In this document: one piece after another, positions 1-7,896 of the stretch | Layout: every line of letters starts with the position of its first letter | Numbering within the stretch: the first letter of the stretch is position 1 | The notes under the pieces: model-generated | Told to the model about the DNA's origin: nothing | The model's input: the letters and a program-made list of their open reading frames with translations, nothing else | Database searches by the model: none | Source: Streptomyces globosus | Lineage (GTDB): Bacteria; Actinomycetota; Actinomycetes; Streptomycetales; Streptomycetaceae | Length of the DNA stretch: 64,000 nt | Direction of reading: 5' to 3' | Assembly: GCF_003325375.1 (NCBI RefSeq) | Contig: NZ_CP030862.1 | Location: 6,751,501-6,815,500 of the forward strand | Translations under genes and position numbers: made by a program

Positions 1-1270
1 CCGGCTTGCCCGTCTTGATCAGCGACTCGGCGACGTTCTTCGCCTGGTTGATCGGGATCGCGAAGCCGAGGCCGATCGAGCCGGCCGGTGCGCCGAGGCC
101 GCCGCCGCCCGCCGACTGGATCGCGGAGTTGATGCCGATCACCGCGCCGCGGCCGTCGAGCAGCGGGCCCCCGGAGTTGCCGGGGTTGATCGAGGCGTCC
201 GTCTGGAGGGCGCTCATGTACGAGTTCTTGGCGCCGGAGCCGTCACCCGAGGCGACGGGGCGGTCCTTGGCGCTCACGATGCCGGTGGTGACCGTGTTGG
301 ACAGGCCGAATGGCGCGCCGATCGCGATGGTCGCGTCGCCGACGGCGACCTTGTCCGAGTTGCCCAGCGGCAGGGGCTTCAGGCCGGCGGGCGGGTTCTT
401 CAGCTTGATCACGGCCACGTCGTAGCCCTGGGCCCGGCCGACGACCTCGGCCTCGTACTTCTTGCCGTCGGAGAAGGTCGCGGAGAGCCGGCCGCCGTTG
501 GCTGCCGAGGCCACCACGTGGTTGTTGGTGAGGATGTGGCCCTGCTGGTCGTAGACGAAGCCGGTGCCGGTGCCCCCCTCGCCGTCGCCGCCGCCCGCGG
601 AGGCCTGGAGCGTGACGACGCTGGGCAGGGCGCCCGCCGCCAGGCCGGCGATGGAGCCCGGCTCGCGCTTGAGGTCCTTGGGCGTGTTGCCCGCGGTGAT
701 CGTCGTCGAGCCGAAGCCGTTGTCGTTGCGCTCGGCGGCCCAGTAGCCGACACCGCCGCCGACACCGCCCGCGAGGAGGGCCGCCGCGAGCACCGCGGCG
801 ACCAGGCCGCCCTTGCCGGGGCGCTTGGCCGGTGCGGCGCCGTCCTGCGGGAAGGCGCCCCAGCCGGCGCCGTGCCCGCCGCCCGCTCCGTACGCGGGGA
901 CCGCGGGCGGCGGGGGCGGCCAGCCGCCCGCTCCGTGCGCGGCCTCGCCCGGGTGCGGGGCGGGGGTCTGCGGGTAGGCGTACGCGGCCGCAGCCGGGGC
1001 CTGGGGCGGTGCGGGCGGAATCGGCCGGGTGTGCTCGGTGCCGGGGGCGGAGGCCGGCGGCATCTGCTGGGTCGCCGGCTCGGCGGCGGGCTTGGCGGTC
1101 GCCGCGGCCGGCGGGGCGTCCGCGGGGGCCGCGGACGGGGGCGCGGGGTGTGCCGCGGGCGCGCCGGGCGCCGATGCGGCAGGCGTCTCGGAAGCGGGAG
1201 CCGCCGCCGGGGGTGCCGACGGGGCCGCAGGGGGCGTCGGGGCCGGCGTGCCCTCGTTCTCGGTGCTCAC
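1..1270 (-). CDS. HtrA/DegP-type membrane-anchored serine protease (partial, C-terminus outside window)
   Basis: Extracytoplasmic trypsin-like protease, probably for envelope protein quality control. The first 423 codons are present. The GTG start at 1270 follows a GAGGAGA ribosome site. Residues 1-148 are a Pro/Ala/Gly-rich cytoplasmic region, then KRPGKGG and one membrane span (about 152-175), then the protease domain. The catalytic triad is visible: His251 in TNNHVV, Asp284 in YDVAVI and Ser366 in NPGNSGGPL. The window ends soon after GLGFAIPIN, so any PDZ domain lies outside. It is divergent from the phosphodiesterase gene at 1523. The family call is firm; the substrate is unknown. Confidence 0.93.
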   Translation of the reverse strand, partial: MSTENEGTPAPTPPAAPSAPPAAAPASETPAASAPGAPAAHPAPPSAAPADAPPAAATAKPAAEPATQQMPPASAPGTEHTRPIPPAPPQAPAAAAYAYPQTPAPHPGEAAHGAGGWPPPPPAVPAYGAGGGHGAGWGAFPQDGAAPAKRPGKGGLVAAVLAAALLAGGVGGGVGYWAAERNDNGFGSTTITAGNTPKDLKREPGSIAGLAAGALPSVVTLQASAGGGDGEGGTGTGFVYDQQGHILTNNHVVASAANGGRLSATFSDGKKYEAEVVGRAQGYDVAVIKLKNPPAGLKPLPLGNSDKVAVGDATIAIGAPFGLSNTVTTGIVSAKDRPVASGDGSGAKNSYMSALQTDASINPGNSGGPLLDGRGAVIGINSAIQSAGGGGLGAPAGSIGLGFAIPINQAKNVAESLIKTGKP

Positions 1271-1522
1271 AGCGCTCTCTCCTCGTCACACACGACTTCA
1301 CACTGGTGGTACGGCCCGACTGAACGTTCGACGCGCCACACAAGTTCCTGGGTCAAGCGTTCCCCATGACCCGTCAGAGCACTGTAAGCCGGACCTGTGC
1401 GTCTCCCCCATCCTTTATGCCCGGCATTTCGGGCGCATCCCCAGCCCCCGCCGCCGCAGCTCGGCAGCGCGTCCACGGCACCGCCCCCGCACCGCCGGCC
1501 TCCGCGGTGGCACCATGACCCG

Positions 1523-2323
1523 GTGACCCACGCAACGCCGCCGCCCATCCAGGTCGTCGCCCACCGGGGCGCCTCCGAGGACGCCCCCGAGCACACCCTG
1601 GCCGCGTACCGGAAGGCGATCGAGGACGGCGCGGACGCCCTGGAGTGCGATGTCCGCCTCACCGCCGACGGCCACCTGGTCCTCGTCCACGACCGCCGGG
1701 TCAACCGCACCTCCAACGGACGCGGCGCGGTATCCGCCCTGGAGCTCGCCGATCTCGCCGCCCTCGACTTCGGCTCCTGGAAGGACCGCGAGGAATCGCC
1801 CGACTGGGTGGCCGACCCCGAGCGGACGTCCGTCCTCACCCTGGAGCGGTTGCTGGAGCTCGTCGCCGACGCGGGCCGCCCGGTCCAGCTCGCCATCGAG
1901 ACCAAGCACCCGACGCGCTGGGCCGGACAGGTGGAGGAGCGCCTCCTCTTCCTCCTCAAGCGCTTCGGACTGGACGCGCCGCCCGCCGAGGGCCCGCATT
2001 CCGTCCGCGTCATGAGCTTCTCGGCACGCTCCCTTCACCGGGTGCGGGCGGCTGCCCCGACGGTTCCGACGGTGTACCTGATGCAGTTCGTCACCCCCCG
2101 CATGCGCGACGGGCGCCTGCCGGCGGGTGTGCGGATCGCGGGCCCGGGCATGCGGATCGTGCGCAACAACCCGGGCTTCATCCGCAGGCTCCAGGACGCC
2201 GGGCACCCCGTCCACGTCTGGACGGTGAACGAGCCGGACGACGTTCAGCTCTGCGCTGATCTGGGTGTGGAGGCCATCATCACCAACCGGCCGCGGCAGG
2301 TTCTGTCACAACTCGGGCGCTGA
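1523..2323 (+). CDS. glycerophosphodiester phosphodiesterase (GDPD family)
   Basis: Predicted to hydrolyse glycerophosphodiesters to glycerol 3-phosphate and an alcohol, as in phospholipid recycling. 266 residues, the usual size for a cytoplasmic GDPD domain. The N-terminus has the signature VVAHRGASEDAPEHT (catalytic His and substrate Arg), followed by the metal-ligand region ALECDVRLTADG and the second catalytic His in LVLVHD. The C-terminal VHVWTVNEPDD and ITNRP segments are also typical. No signal peptide is seen. I chose GTG at 1523 because the GDPD homology starts about ten residues later; upstream in-frame codons are Pro/Arg-rich and non-homologous. Confidence 0.92.
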   Translation: MTHATPPPIQVVAHRGASEDAPEHTLAAYRKAIEDGADALECDVRLTADGHLVLVHDRRVNRTSNGRGAVSALELADLAALDFGSWKDREESPDWVADPERTSVLTLERLLELVADAGRPVQLAIETKHPTRWAGQVEERLLFLLKRFGLDAPPAEGPHSVRVMSFSARSLHRVRAAAPTVPTVYLMQFVTPRMRDGRLPAGVRIAGPGMRIVRNNPGFIRRLQDAGHPVHVWTVNEPDDVQLCADLGVEAIITNRPRQVLSQLGR

Positions 2324-2495
2324 CGTCCCTGTTTGCCCACCCGTCGCCGGAGTCACGCCGGTAACGGGGAGTGCCCCGGCGCATCCCCTCCGCAACCACT
2401 CGTCATGAATGCGTCAGAGGGCTCCCCGCCGCCGGTTTCCGGCCCGGGCAGGGGGGGCATCCAGACCTTGGCGTGGGGCTAAGGAGGTTCCGGGG

Positions 2496-3011
2496 GTGGC
2501 GTTGGTGGTGGCACAGGAAGTGCCCACGTCGTCGTGCATGGACGTACTCCATGGTCCTGCGGGCGTGAGCGAGGCGCGGCACCGGATGCGCGAGGAGCTG
2601 CGCATCAGCGGAGTGCCCGACACCGTCGTGGACGACGCCGTGCTGATCCTCTCCGAACTGCTCAGCAACGCCTGCCGCCACGGCCGGCCGCTGGACACGG
2701 CCGGAGCCGGGGACGGCGGGGTCCGCGCCGCGTGGCGCGTCGACGGGGCCGGGAGGCTGACGGTAGAGGTGACGGACGGGGGCGGGCCGACGCGGCCGCT
2801 GCCGTCGACCCCCTCGGTCACGGCGCACGGCGGCCGGGGGCTGAACATCATCAGCGCCCTCTCGACGGACTGGGGCGTCAGGGACGGGGCAGCGGGCGAG
2901 GTCACCGTGTGGGTGATCGTCGCGTGCGGGCCGCGTCACGACGATTTCGCTACGCGCGTTGCGGCGCCGGTCCTCGACTTCTCGACGGCCTTCGACGATC
3001 TGGCTCCCTGA
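2496..3011 (+). CDS. ATP-binding protein, RsbW/SpoIIAB-like anti-sigma HATPase
   Basis: A 171-residue single HATPase_c domain of the small regulatory type very common in Streptomyces, where members act as anti-sigma factors or partners of anti-anti-sigma proteins. Visible boxes: the N box ELLSNACRHGR (Glu and Asn for Mg-ATP), the G1-like VTDGGGP and the G2 box GGRGLNIISAL. There is no histidine phosphoacceptor or sensor domain. GTG at 2496 is preceded by a strong AAGGAGG at 2481-2487 with 8-base spacing. Its partner sigma factor is not in the window; SpoIIE-type and HATPase genes at 6270 and 9455 may belong to the same signalling style. Confidence 0.88.
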   Translation: MALVVAQEVPTSSCMDVLHGPAGVSEARHRMREELRISGVPDTVVDDAVLILSELLSNACRHGRPLDTAGAGDGGVRAAWRVDGAGRLTVEVTDGGGPTRPLPSTPSVTAHGGRGLNIISALSTDWGVRDGAAGEVTVWVIVACGPRHDDFATRVAAPVLDFSTAFDDLAP

Positions 3012-3083
3012 CGCGGCTCTGCCGGGAGCGCGCACCGACCGCGCCCCCGGCCGCACCCGCCGGGCCACGGCGGTACGAGCGGC

Positions 3084-3089
3084 TAGGCT
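3084..3089 (+). promoter_or_regulatory. candidate -10 box for the DUF5926 gene
   Basis: TAGGCT fits the Streptomyces housekeeping -10 consensus and lies about 50 bases before the ATG at 3138. No convincing -35 is seen, which is common in this genus. Confidence 0.35.
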
Positions 3090-3137
3090 CACGCCCAGAC
3101 GCAACAGCCGTACCGCCGCACCCGGGAGACACCCACG

Positions 3138-4112
3138 ATGGCCAAGAAGCGCCCCGCAGCCAAGACTGCAAAGCCGCAGCTCCAGAACGGCGAGATCCCG
3201 GTCGTGGGCGCGCGCGAGCCCTGCCCCTGCGGCTCCGGCCGCCGGTACAAGGCATGCCACGGTGCGGCCGCCTCGCACTCCGCGACCGCACACGTGCAGC
3301 GCCCCTTCGAGGGGCTCCCCGGGGAGTGCGACTGGGTCGCGCTGCGCGAACTCGTCCCGGCGGCGACCGTTCCGCTGTCGCTCAAGGGCGGGCTGCCCGA
3401 GGGCGTGCCCTCCGTCACGCTGGTGACCGTGCTGCCCATGGCGTGGCCGGCACTGCGCCGTGAGGACGGCTCCGTCCTGCTCGGCCTCCAGAACGACGCC
3501 AGCAGCGGCGACGTCTCCCGCGAGATGGCCGACACGCTGGAGCGCGCGATCGCCACGGAGCCCGGCAATCCGGTCGCCGCGCGCCGGGTTCCCGCCGAGG
3601 GTCCGCGACTCCAGGACGTCCTGGACACCGACGGCGTTTTCGAGCCGGTTGTGCACAGCGGCTTCGAATTCTGGATTCCGGATGCGGAGGGCGCCCAGAA
3701 CGCCTCCCCCGAGATCGCCGCCTCCCTGGAGCGCGCCAACGCCGCCGCCATCCCGACGGTCAAGCTGGCCGGCGTCGAGGCCGCGTACTGGTGCGAGACC
3801 CCGGACAAGAACCACCTGCGCTGGGTCATGCCGCACCCCGAGGAGAAGCTGCTCGACGCCCTGGCCCGGCTGCACGCGGCAGGCACCTCCTCGCTCGGCG
3901 AGGGCACCCGGCTCGTCGGCTCCTTCCGCGCCCACGGGCTCGTCGTCCCCGTCTGGGACCTGCCCACCGGAGTGTCCGCGGAGGACGTCGAGAAGCCGGC
4001 CGCCGAATTCGCGGAGCGCCTGGCCGCGGCCCTCGCGTCGGACGCCCCGCTGACCTCGGACGAGCGCCGCGCGCGCGGCGGGCTCACCAACCGCCAGGTG
4101 ACCCTCAGCTGA
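3138..4112 (+). CDS. SEC-C motif protein, DUF5926 family
   Basis: 324 residues of unknown function. The N-terminus (residues 1-22) is basic and Lys/Ala-rich. Residues 29-41 form a SEC-C zinc motif, CPCGSGRRYKACH, with Cys29, Cys31, Cys40 and His41 in the CxC-x8-CH arrangement also found at the C-terminus of SecA, where it binds zinc and SecB or ribosomes. The rest is one soluble domain of the DUF5926 type with no membrane spans. The ATG is preceded by GGGAGA. The stop is followed by an intergenic region holding a candidate small RNA. A role in secretion or translation can only be guessed from the motif. Confidence 0.85.
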   Translation: MAKKRPAAKTAKPQLQNGEIPVVGAREPCPCGSGRRYKACHGAAASHSATAHVQRPFEGLPGECDWVALRELVPAATVPLSLKGGLPEGVPSVTLVTVLPMAWPALRREDGSVLLGLQNDASSGDVSREMADTLERAIATEPGNPVAARRVPAEGPRLQDVLDTDGVFEPVVHSGFEFWIPDAEGAQNASPEIAASLERANAAAIPTVKLAGVEAAYWCETPDKNHLRWVMPHPEEKLLDALARLHAAGTSSLGEGTRLVGSFRAHGLVVPVWDLPTGVSAEDVEKPAAEFAERLAAALASDAPLTSDERRARGGLTNRQVTLS

Positions 4113-4213
4113 TCGCCCGGCCCGACCGGGGACGGGCCGTGCAGGGTTGGTGACCGGTGTCACAACTCCCGCTAATCGCCTGCGAATCGGTGTCTGAATA
4201 TCAGAGATCGAAT

Positions 4214-4241
4214 TTGCGAACAGGCGATCTCTTGTTACGGT
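4214..4241 (+). promoter_or_regulatory. candidate promoter for the small hairpin RNA
   Basis: TTGCGA (4214-4219), a 16-base spacer, then TACGGT (4236-4241). Transcription from it would start at about 4248, immediately before the 13-bp hairpin. The block 4160-4240 is unusually AT-rich for this window and contains ATCGCCTG and its complement CAGGCGAT as an inverted pair, possibly a regulator site. Confidence 0.4.
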
Positions 4242-4247
4242 TCTTGT

Positions 4248-4300
4248 AGCCCGGTCGCTGGTGCATCCCCCGTCGCCAGCGACCGGGCCCTTCCATTTCC
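4248..4300 (+). ncRNA. candidate small RNA, short hairpin with C-rich loop
   Basis: A perfect 13-bp inverted repeat (4249-4261 and 4276-4288) has a 14-base loop holding CCCCC. It starts where the promoter at 4214-4241 would initiate and is followed by a pyrimidine-rich tail, CCCTTCCATTTCC. It may be a short sRNA ending in its own terminator, or simply the terminator of the DUF5926 gene. I recall that small RNAs of S. coelicolor are named by the neighbouring gene and that one was reported near this SEC-C gene, but I cannot verify this here. Confidence 0.4.
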
Positions 4301-4308
4301 GCTGCGGG

Positions 4309-4926
4309 TCAACGGCCCTGCGCCTCCGGTGCGTTGCTCCCGGACCGCAGCAGCAGCTTCCCTTCGTCATCCGGAACTGCAAACTCCGCAACGGCCGAGT
4401 ACGCGTCCTGCGGCCCCGCCGACGCCTCCCGCGGAGTCTCGCACAGCCCCGGCTCGTCTCCGGCCCCGACCGTGCAGCGGATCTGCACCGTCCGCCCGGC
4501 GGGCCCCATCACCGTCAGGACGGCGTCCAGCGCGCGCCCGCTCGTGTTGCGGTAGTAGGTGCGCCCCCAGGTCCGACCCTCGGCGGCGAGCACGCATGTC
4601 TGCGCCTCCAGCCCCTGCGGCGCGGTGAGTTCGGGCCCGCACGCCGATTCCGTACGGGGCTGCTCGGCCGGTCCCGGGCGGGCCGGCTCGCCCGGGCGCA
4701 CCGCGGCACCGGCCGGCGCGGGCGCCGGCCCCTTCCCTTCGGCGGACGCTGCGGGGGATTCCCGGGCGGTGCCGCCGGAAGGGCCGGCAATGCCGAGGGT
4801 GGAGAGCAGCCCACCGCCTTTTCCGTCGTCACGACCGGCGAAATCCGGTCCGGCGATCGCACCCGCCAAGGGGAGCGACAGGATGATCAGCACACCGGCG
4901 CCGATACCGATCAAGCGGAGATTCAT
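4309..4926 (-). CDS. hypothetical secreted or membrane-anchored protein
   Basis: 205 residues. The N-terminus (MNLRLIGIGAGVLIILSLPLAG) is a hydrophobic stretch that works as a signal peptide or single anchor. Then comes a long Gly/Pro/Ala/Glu-rich linker (about 30-95), then a compact domain with CGPELTAPQGLEAQTCVL, two further cysteines (RCTVGAG, LCETPRE) and a YYRNTSG strand, suggesting a small disulphide-stabilised beta domain outside the cell. It converges on the candidate RNA at 4248. I do not recognise the family and see no enzymatic motif. Confidence 0.72.
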   Translation of the reverse strand: MNLRLIGIGAGVLIILSLPLAGAIAGPDFAGRDDGKGGGLLSTLGIAGPSGGTARESPAASAEGKGPAPAPAGAAVRPGEPARPGPAEQPRTESACGPELTAPQGLEAQTCVLAAEGRTWGRTYYRNTSGRALDAVLTVMGPAGRTVQIRCTVGAGDEPGLCETPREASAGPQDAYSAVAEFAVPDDEGKLLLRSGSNAPEAQGR

Positions 4927-5049
4927 TCGCCGAAGATAGCGACGCGGGAATGGGGCGTGGAGATCCCCGCGCCCAATTCACCGGGAATCCCGCCGCCCCG
5001 GCACCCGTACGGGTGACCCGGGTACGGGCGTCCTTCCGGAGCGGGTCCG

Positions 5050-5856
5050 TCAGTACGCGAGACGGCTGCCGCCGCCGGAGGCCCCGCTGCTCGCCTCGAC
5101 CAGGGCGTCCACGACGGCCTCGACGTCCGGCAGCCACGGCTCGCCGGTCGCTGCGGGCTCCCGCTCCCAGCGCACCCGCCCGCCGCCGGAGGCGGGGGAG
5201 GGCGGCAGCAGCAGGTAGCCGCCCTCCCCGTGGAAGCGCAGCGCGGACGGGACGTGGTCCTTGGCGTAGAGCAGTTCACCGAGCCGCTCCAGCGAGTACG
5301 GGGCCACCAGCAGCGACCACCGCGTGGGCGTGGCCGCGACCGGGCCCAGCCGCATGCCCTGCCCCTCCAGCCGTGCCACGGCCCGTGCGGCCGCGGCGGC
5401 GGGCAGGCTCACCGCGCACGGCGCGCTGCCGCCGGTGGCCAGCAGGAGCGGGGCGCCGGGCCGCCGGGTCCACCACCAGGCCACCATCCGCGGGTCGGTG
5501 GTGGCGGCGAGCAGCCCCGGGTCGAAGGGGTGCGCTCCCGGTACGGGGCAGTCCGGATCGGGGCACCCGCACCGGGCGGCCGGGGGCACCGGTCCGGCGG
5601 AGCCCTCCGGGGTCGCGGAGGCCGCGGAGGCCGCGGAGACGGCTGACACCGCGGCACCGGGCGGGCCGGCTGGGCCGACGCCCGGGAGGACGGGCCACCG
5701 CCGGGCGGTGGCGCAGGTCAGCGCCGCATCGCGGAGCGCCGTACCGGGGAGCGCCGGGTCGGGAACGGCCGGGTCGTCGCGCTGCACCGGGGCGGACCGG
5801 AGGTTTGTCAGGCGGTTGCGGATCCGCTGGAGACGCCTTCCGAGGATCTCGCGCAT
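5050..5856 (-). CDS. bifunctional primase/polymerase N-terminal domain-like protein
   Basis: 268 residues. It resembles the N-terminal 'prim-pol' domain often found as a stand-alone protein in Streptomyces: the early WPVLPG segment, a Cys cluster CGCPDPDCPVPGAHPFD and a following WWTRRPGAPLLLATG stretch are typical. I do not see a clear catalytic Asp triad, so enzymatic activity is doubtful. ATG at 5856 was chosen over a start at 5964 because homology-like sequence begins MREILGRRLQ and GGAAAGGAACG precedes it. It is divergent from the SpoIIE-type gene, across 413 bases. Confidence 0.7.
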   Translation of the reverse strand: MREILGRRLQRIRNRLTNLRSAPVQRDDPAVPDPALPGTALRDAALTCATARRWPVLPGVGPAGPPGAAVSAVSAASAASATPEGSAGPVPPAARCGCPDPDCPVPGAHPFDPGLLAATTDPRMVAWWWTRRPGAPLLLATGGSAPCAVSLPAAAAARAVARLEGQGMRLGPVAATPTRWSLLVAPYSLERLGELLYAKDHVPSALRFHGEGGYLLLPPSPASGGGRVRWEREPAATGEPWLPDVEAVVDALVEASSGASGGGSRLAY

Positions 5857-6269
5857 GTGCGCTCGTTCCTTTCCGTTGAACGCCGAGGGCCTGATCACAC
5901 CACGCAAGCGGTGTCTCACCACACGTACACGTTTCGCGCCACTGTCCGCCAGAAGCGGGTTCACACGGTTCGTGCACTTTTGTTACGGGTTCATGGAACG
6001 TCCGGCCGGGGGCGGGAGGAACGCGGCCCCGTGCCGGTACCGAGACCGACTGCCTCCGTTAAGGACGGCGGCCCCTGGCGGGCGGTTCCCGGCGGTTGCC
6101 GGGCTGCGCCAACTGGCCCCGGGGAACACCGACTACGTACCCGGAGCCTCTTCCACGTCCGACCAGTCGATCGCAAAAACCGTCCTGTTCCCGCTTTTTC
6201 CAGCCAAGTTCTAGCCTTGACCGGACAGTGAGTTGCAGCCTCACGGACACCAGGATTCCCACCGGGACA
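5857..6269. other. 413-base intergenic region between divergent genes
   Basis: It must hold the promoters of the prim-pol-like gene (left) and the GAF-SpoIIE gene (right). An A/T-richer patch at 6174-6215 and TTGACCGG at about 6217 are possible promoter elements for the rightward gene. No coding potential or RNA gene was recognised. Confidence 0.5.
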
Positions 6270-7811
6270 ATGCTGGACATCGATCCTCGTGTGCGTGTAG
6301 ATGTGGATTCCTTGATGGCGGCGCAGCACGATCTGGGGGTTTGCGATGCTATACGGCGTATCGCACCAGGCGGAAAGGCGGACGCCATGAGCGCCCCCCA
6401 TCCGCCGAAAGTGGCCGGAATCGATCCGGCAGCCGCAGCGGTCCCGCACACTACGGCGGCTGCACCGGCCCAAACCCCCGCCGCGCCGGCCGCGGCATCC
6501 GCCCCGAGCACGCTGGTGCAGGACCGGCTCGTCGGCATGGTCTCCGACCTGACCACCCTCCACGAGCTCACCGAACGCCTCGCCCGCACGGCCGGCCTGG
6601 ACTCGGCGCTCCGCGAGCTGGTGCGCGCCGGGGCAGCGCTCGTCGGCGCCCGCCGCGGCCTGATCGCGCTGGAGCCGTCCGACGGGCTCGGCCCCGCCAC
6701 CACGGTCGGCCTCGGGCTCGGACGCGCCGAGCTCGGACACATCGAGACGGTGCCGCGCGCCGCCACCCCCTACGGCCGGATCCTCGACGGGCTCCCCGAC
6801 GCCCACGGCGGCTCCGAGGTGCTGCCCGAGCCCGACGCCGCACCCGGCACCGGCGGCTACGGCGCACCGGCCGACCCCCGGCACCGCGAGGTCGCGGCCC
6901 GGCTCGGCTACGCCGCCAGCTACGCGCTGCCGCTGACCGCCGAGGCGACCGGGCGGCTCGGTGCGGTCGTCTGGCTCTACGACGAGCAGGCCGAGCCGAG
7001 CGACCGCCAGCGCGACCTCGTCGGCCTCTACGTCCGCCACGCCGCCGAGCACCTCGCCCGTGTACTCGACGCGGAGCGCTCGCGCACCAGCCTCGCCACC
7101 GTCGCCGAGGAACTGCTGCCCAGCCGGCTTCCCCGCGTACCCGGGGTGGGGCTCGCCGCCCGCCACCTCACCTCGCCGCGCGGCGGGGGCGACTGGTACG
7201 ACGCCCTCCCGCTGCCCGAGGGGGCGCTCGGCCTGGCGGTCGGCTCGGTGACCGGCTCGGGGCCCAGCGCCGTCGCCGCGATGGGCAGACTGCGCGCTTC
7301 GCTGCGCGCGTACGCGGTCATGGAGGGAGAGGACCCCGTCGCGGTCCTCTCCGACCTCGAACTGCTGCTGCGGCTGACCGAGCCCGCCCGCTGCGCGACC
7401 GCCCTCTTCGCCTACTGCGAGCCCGCCCGGCGCAAGATCGTGCTGGCGGGGGCGGGGCACGCCCCGCCGCTGGTCGTGGGCGAGCGCCGCACGGAGTTCG
7501 TCGAGACCTCGCTGTCCGCGCCGCTGGGGATGCTCTCCTGCTGGGAGGCGCCCAGTGTGGAGTTCGAGCCCGCGCCAGGAGAAACGGTGCTGCTGTACAC
7601 CGACGGGCTGCTGCGGCGCACCGGCGGCCCGATGGACCGGGCGTACGCGCGGCTCCACGCCGCGGCCGCCGGAGCGCCCCGGGCGGTCCGCCAGGACCCG
7701 GGCGCGCTGTGCGAGCACGTCCTGCAGACAGTGGTGCCCGCGGGCGACCCGGCGGTGACCGCGGCGGGCGCCGAGGAGGACATCGTCCTACTGGCCGCCC
7801 GCTTTGACTGA
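6270..7811 (+). CDS. GAF-SpoIIE (PP2C-type) phosphatase-like regulator, one metal ligand missing
   Basis: 513 residues. A short Ala/Pro linker, then a GAF-like domain (about 85-265), then a SpoIIE/RsbU-type PP2C domain (about 275-513). These proteins dephosphorylate anti-anti-sigma proteins to free them. Metal-binding landmarks GGGDWYDALP, VLLYTDGLLRR and EEDIVLL are present, but the usual GDVxGHG is GSVTGSG, so an Asp ligand and the following His are replaced. Activity may be lost or altered. ATG 6270 (MLDIDPRVRV) is preferred; ATG 6315 is an alternative. HATPase proteins at 2496 and 9455 are candidate pathway members. Confidence 0.85.
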   Translation: MLDIDPRVRVDVDSLMAAQHDLGVCDAIRRIAPGGKADAMSAPHPPKVAGIDPAAAAVPHTTAAAPAQTPAAPAAASAPSTLVQDRLVGMVSDLTTLHELTERLARTAGLDSALRELVRAGAALVGARRGLIALEPSDGLGPATTVGLGLGRAELGHIETVPRAATPYGRILDGLPDAHGGSEVLPEPDAAPGTGGYGAPADPRHREVAARLGYAASYALPLTAEATGRLGAVVWLYDEQAEPSDRQRDLVGLYVRHAAEHLARVLDAERSRTSLATVAEELLPSRLPRVPGVGLAARHLTSPRGGGDWYDALPLPEGALGLAVGSVTGSGPSAVAAMGRLRASLRAYAVMEGEDPVAVLSDLELLLRLTEPARCATALFAYCEPARRKIVLAGAGHAPPLVVGERRTEFVETSLSAPLGMLSCWEAPSVEFEPAPGETVLLYTDGLLRRTGGPMDRAYARLHAAAAGAPRAVRQDPGALCEHVLQTVVPAGDPAVTAAGAEEDIVLLAARFD

Positions 7812-7896
7812 TTTGTCACAGTCGTCTCTGCGTCTTCCCCTCGCACATACGATGGAAGCGGTCCCAACCCGGTCCTGTCGTAGCTGAGGAGAAGAC

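Noticed and set aside
2403..4391. 662-codon frame on the minus strand
   Set aside because: Antisense to the HATPase and DUF5926 genes, both with clear domains; no homology in the frame.
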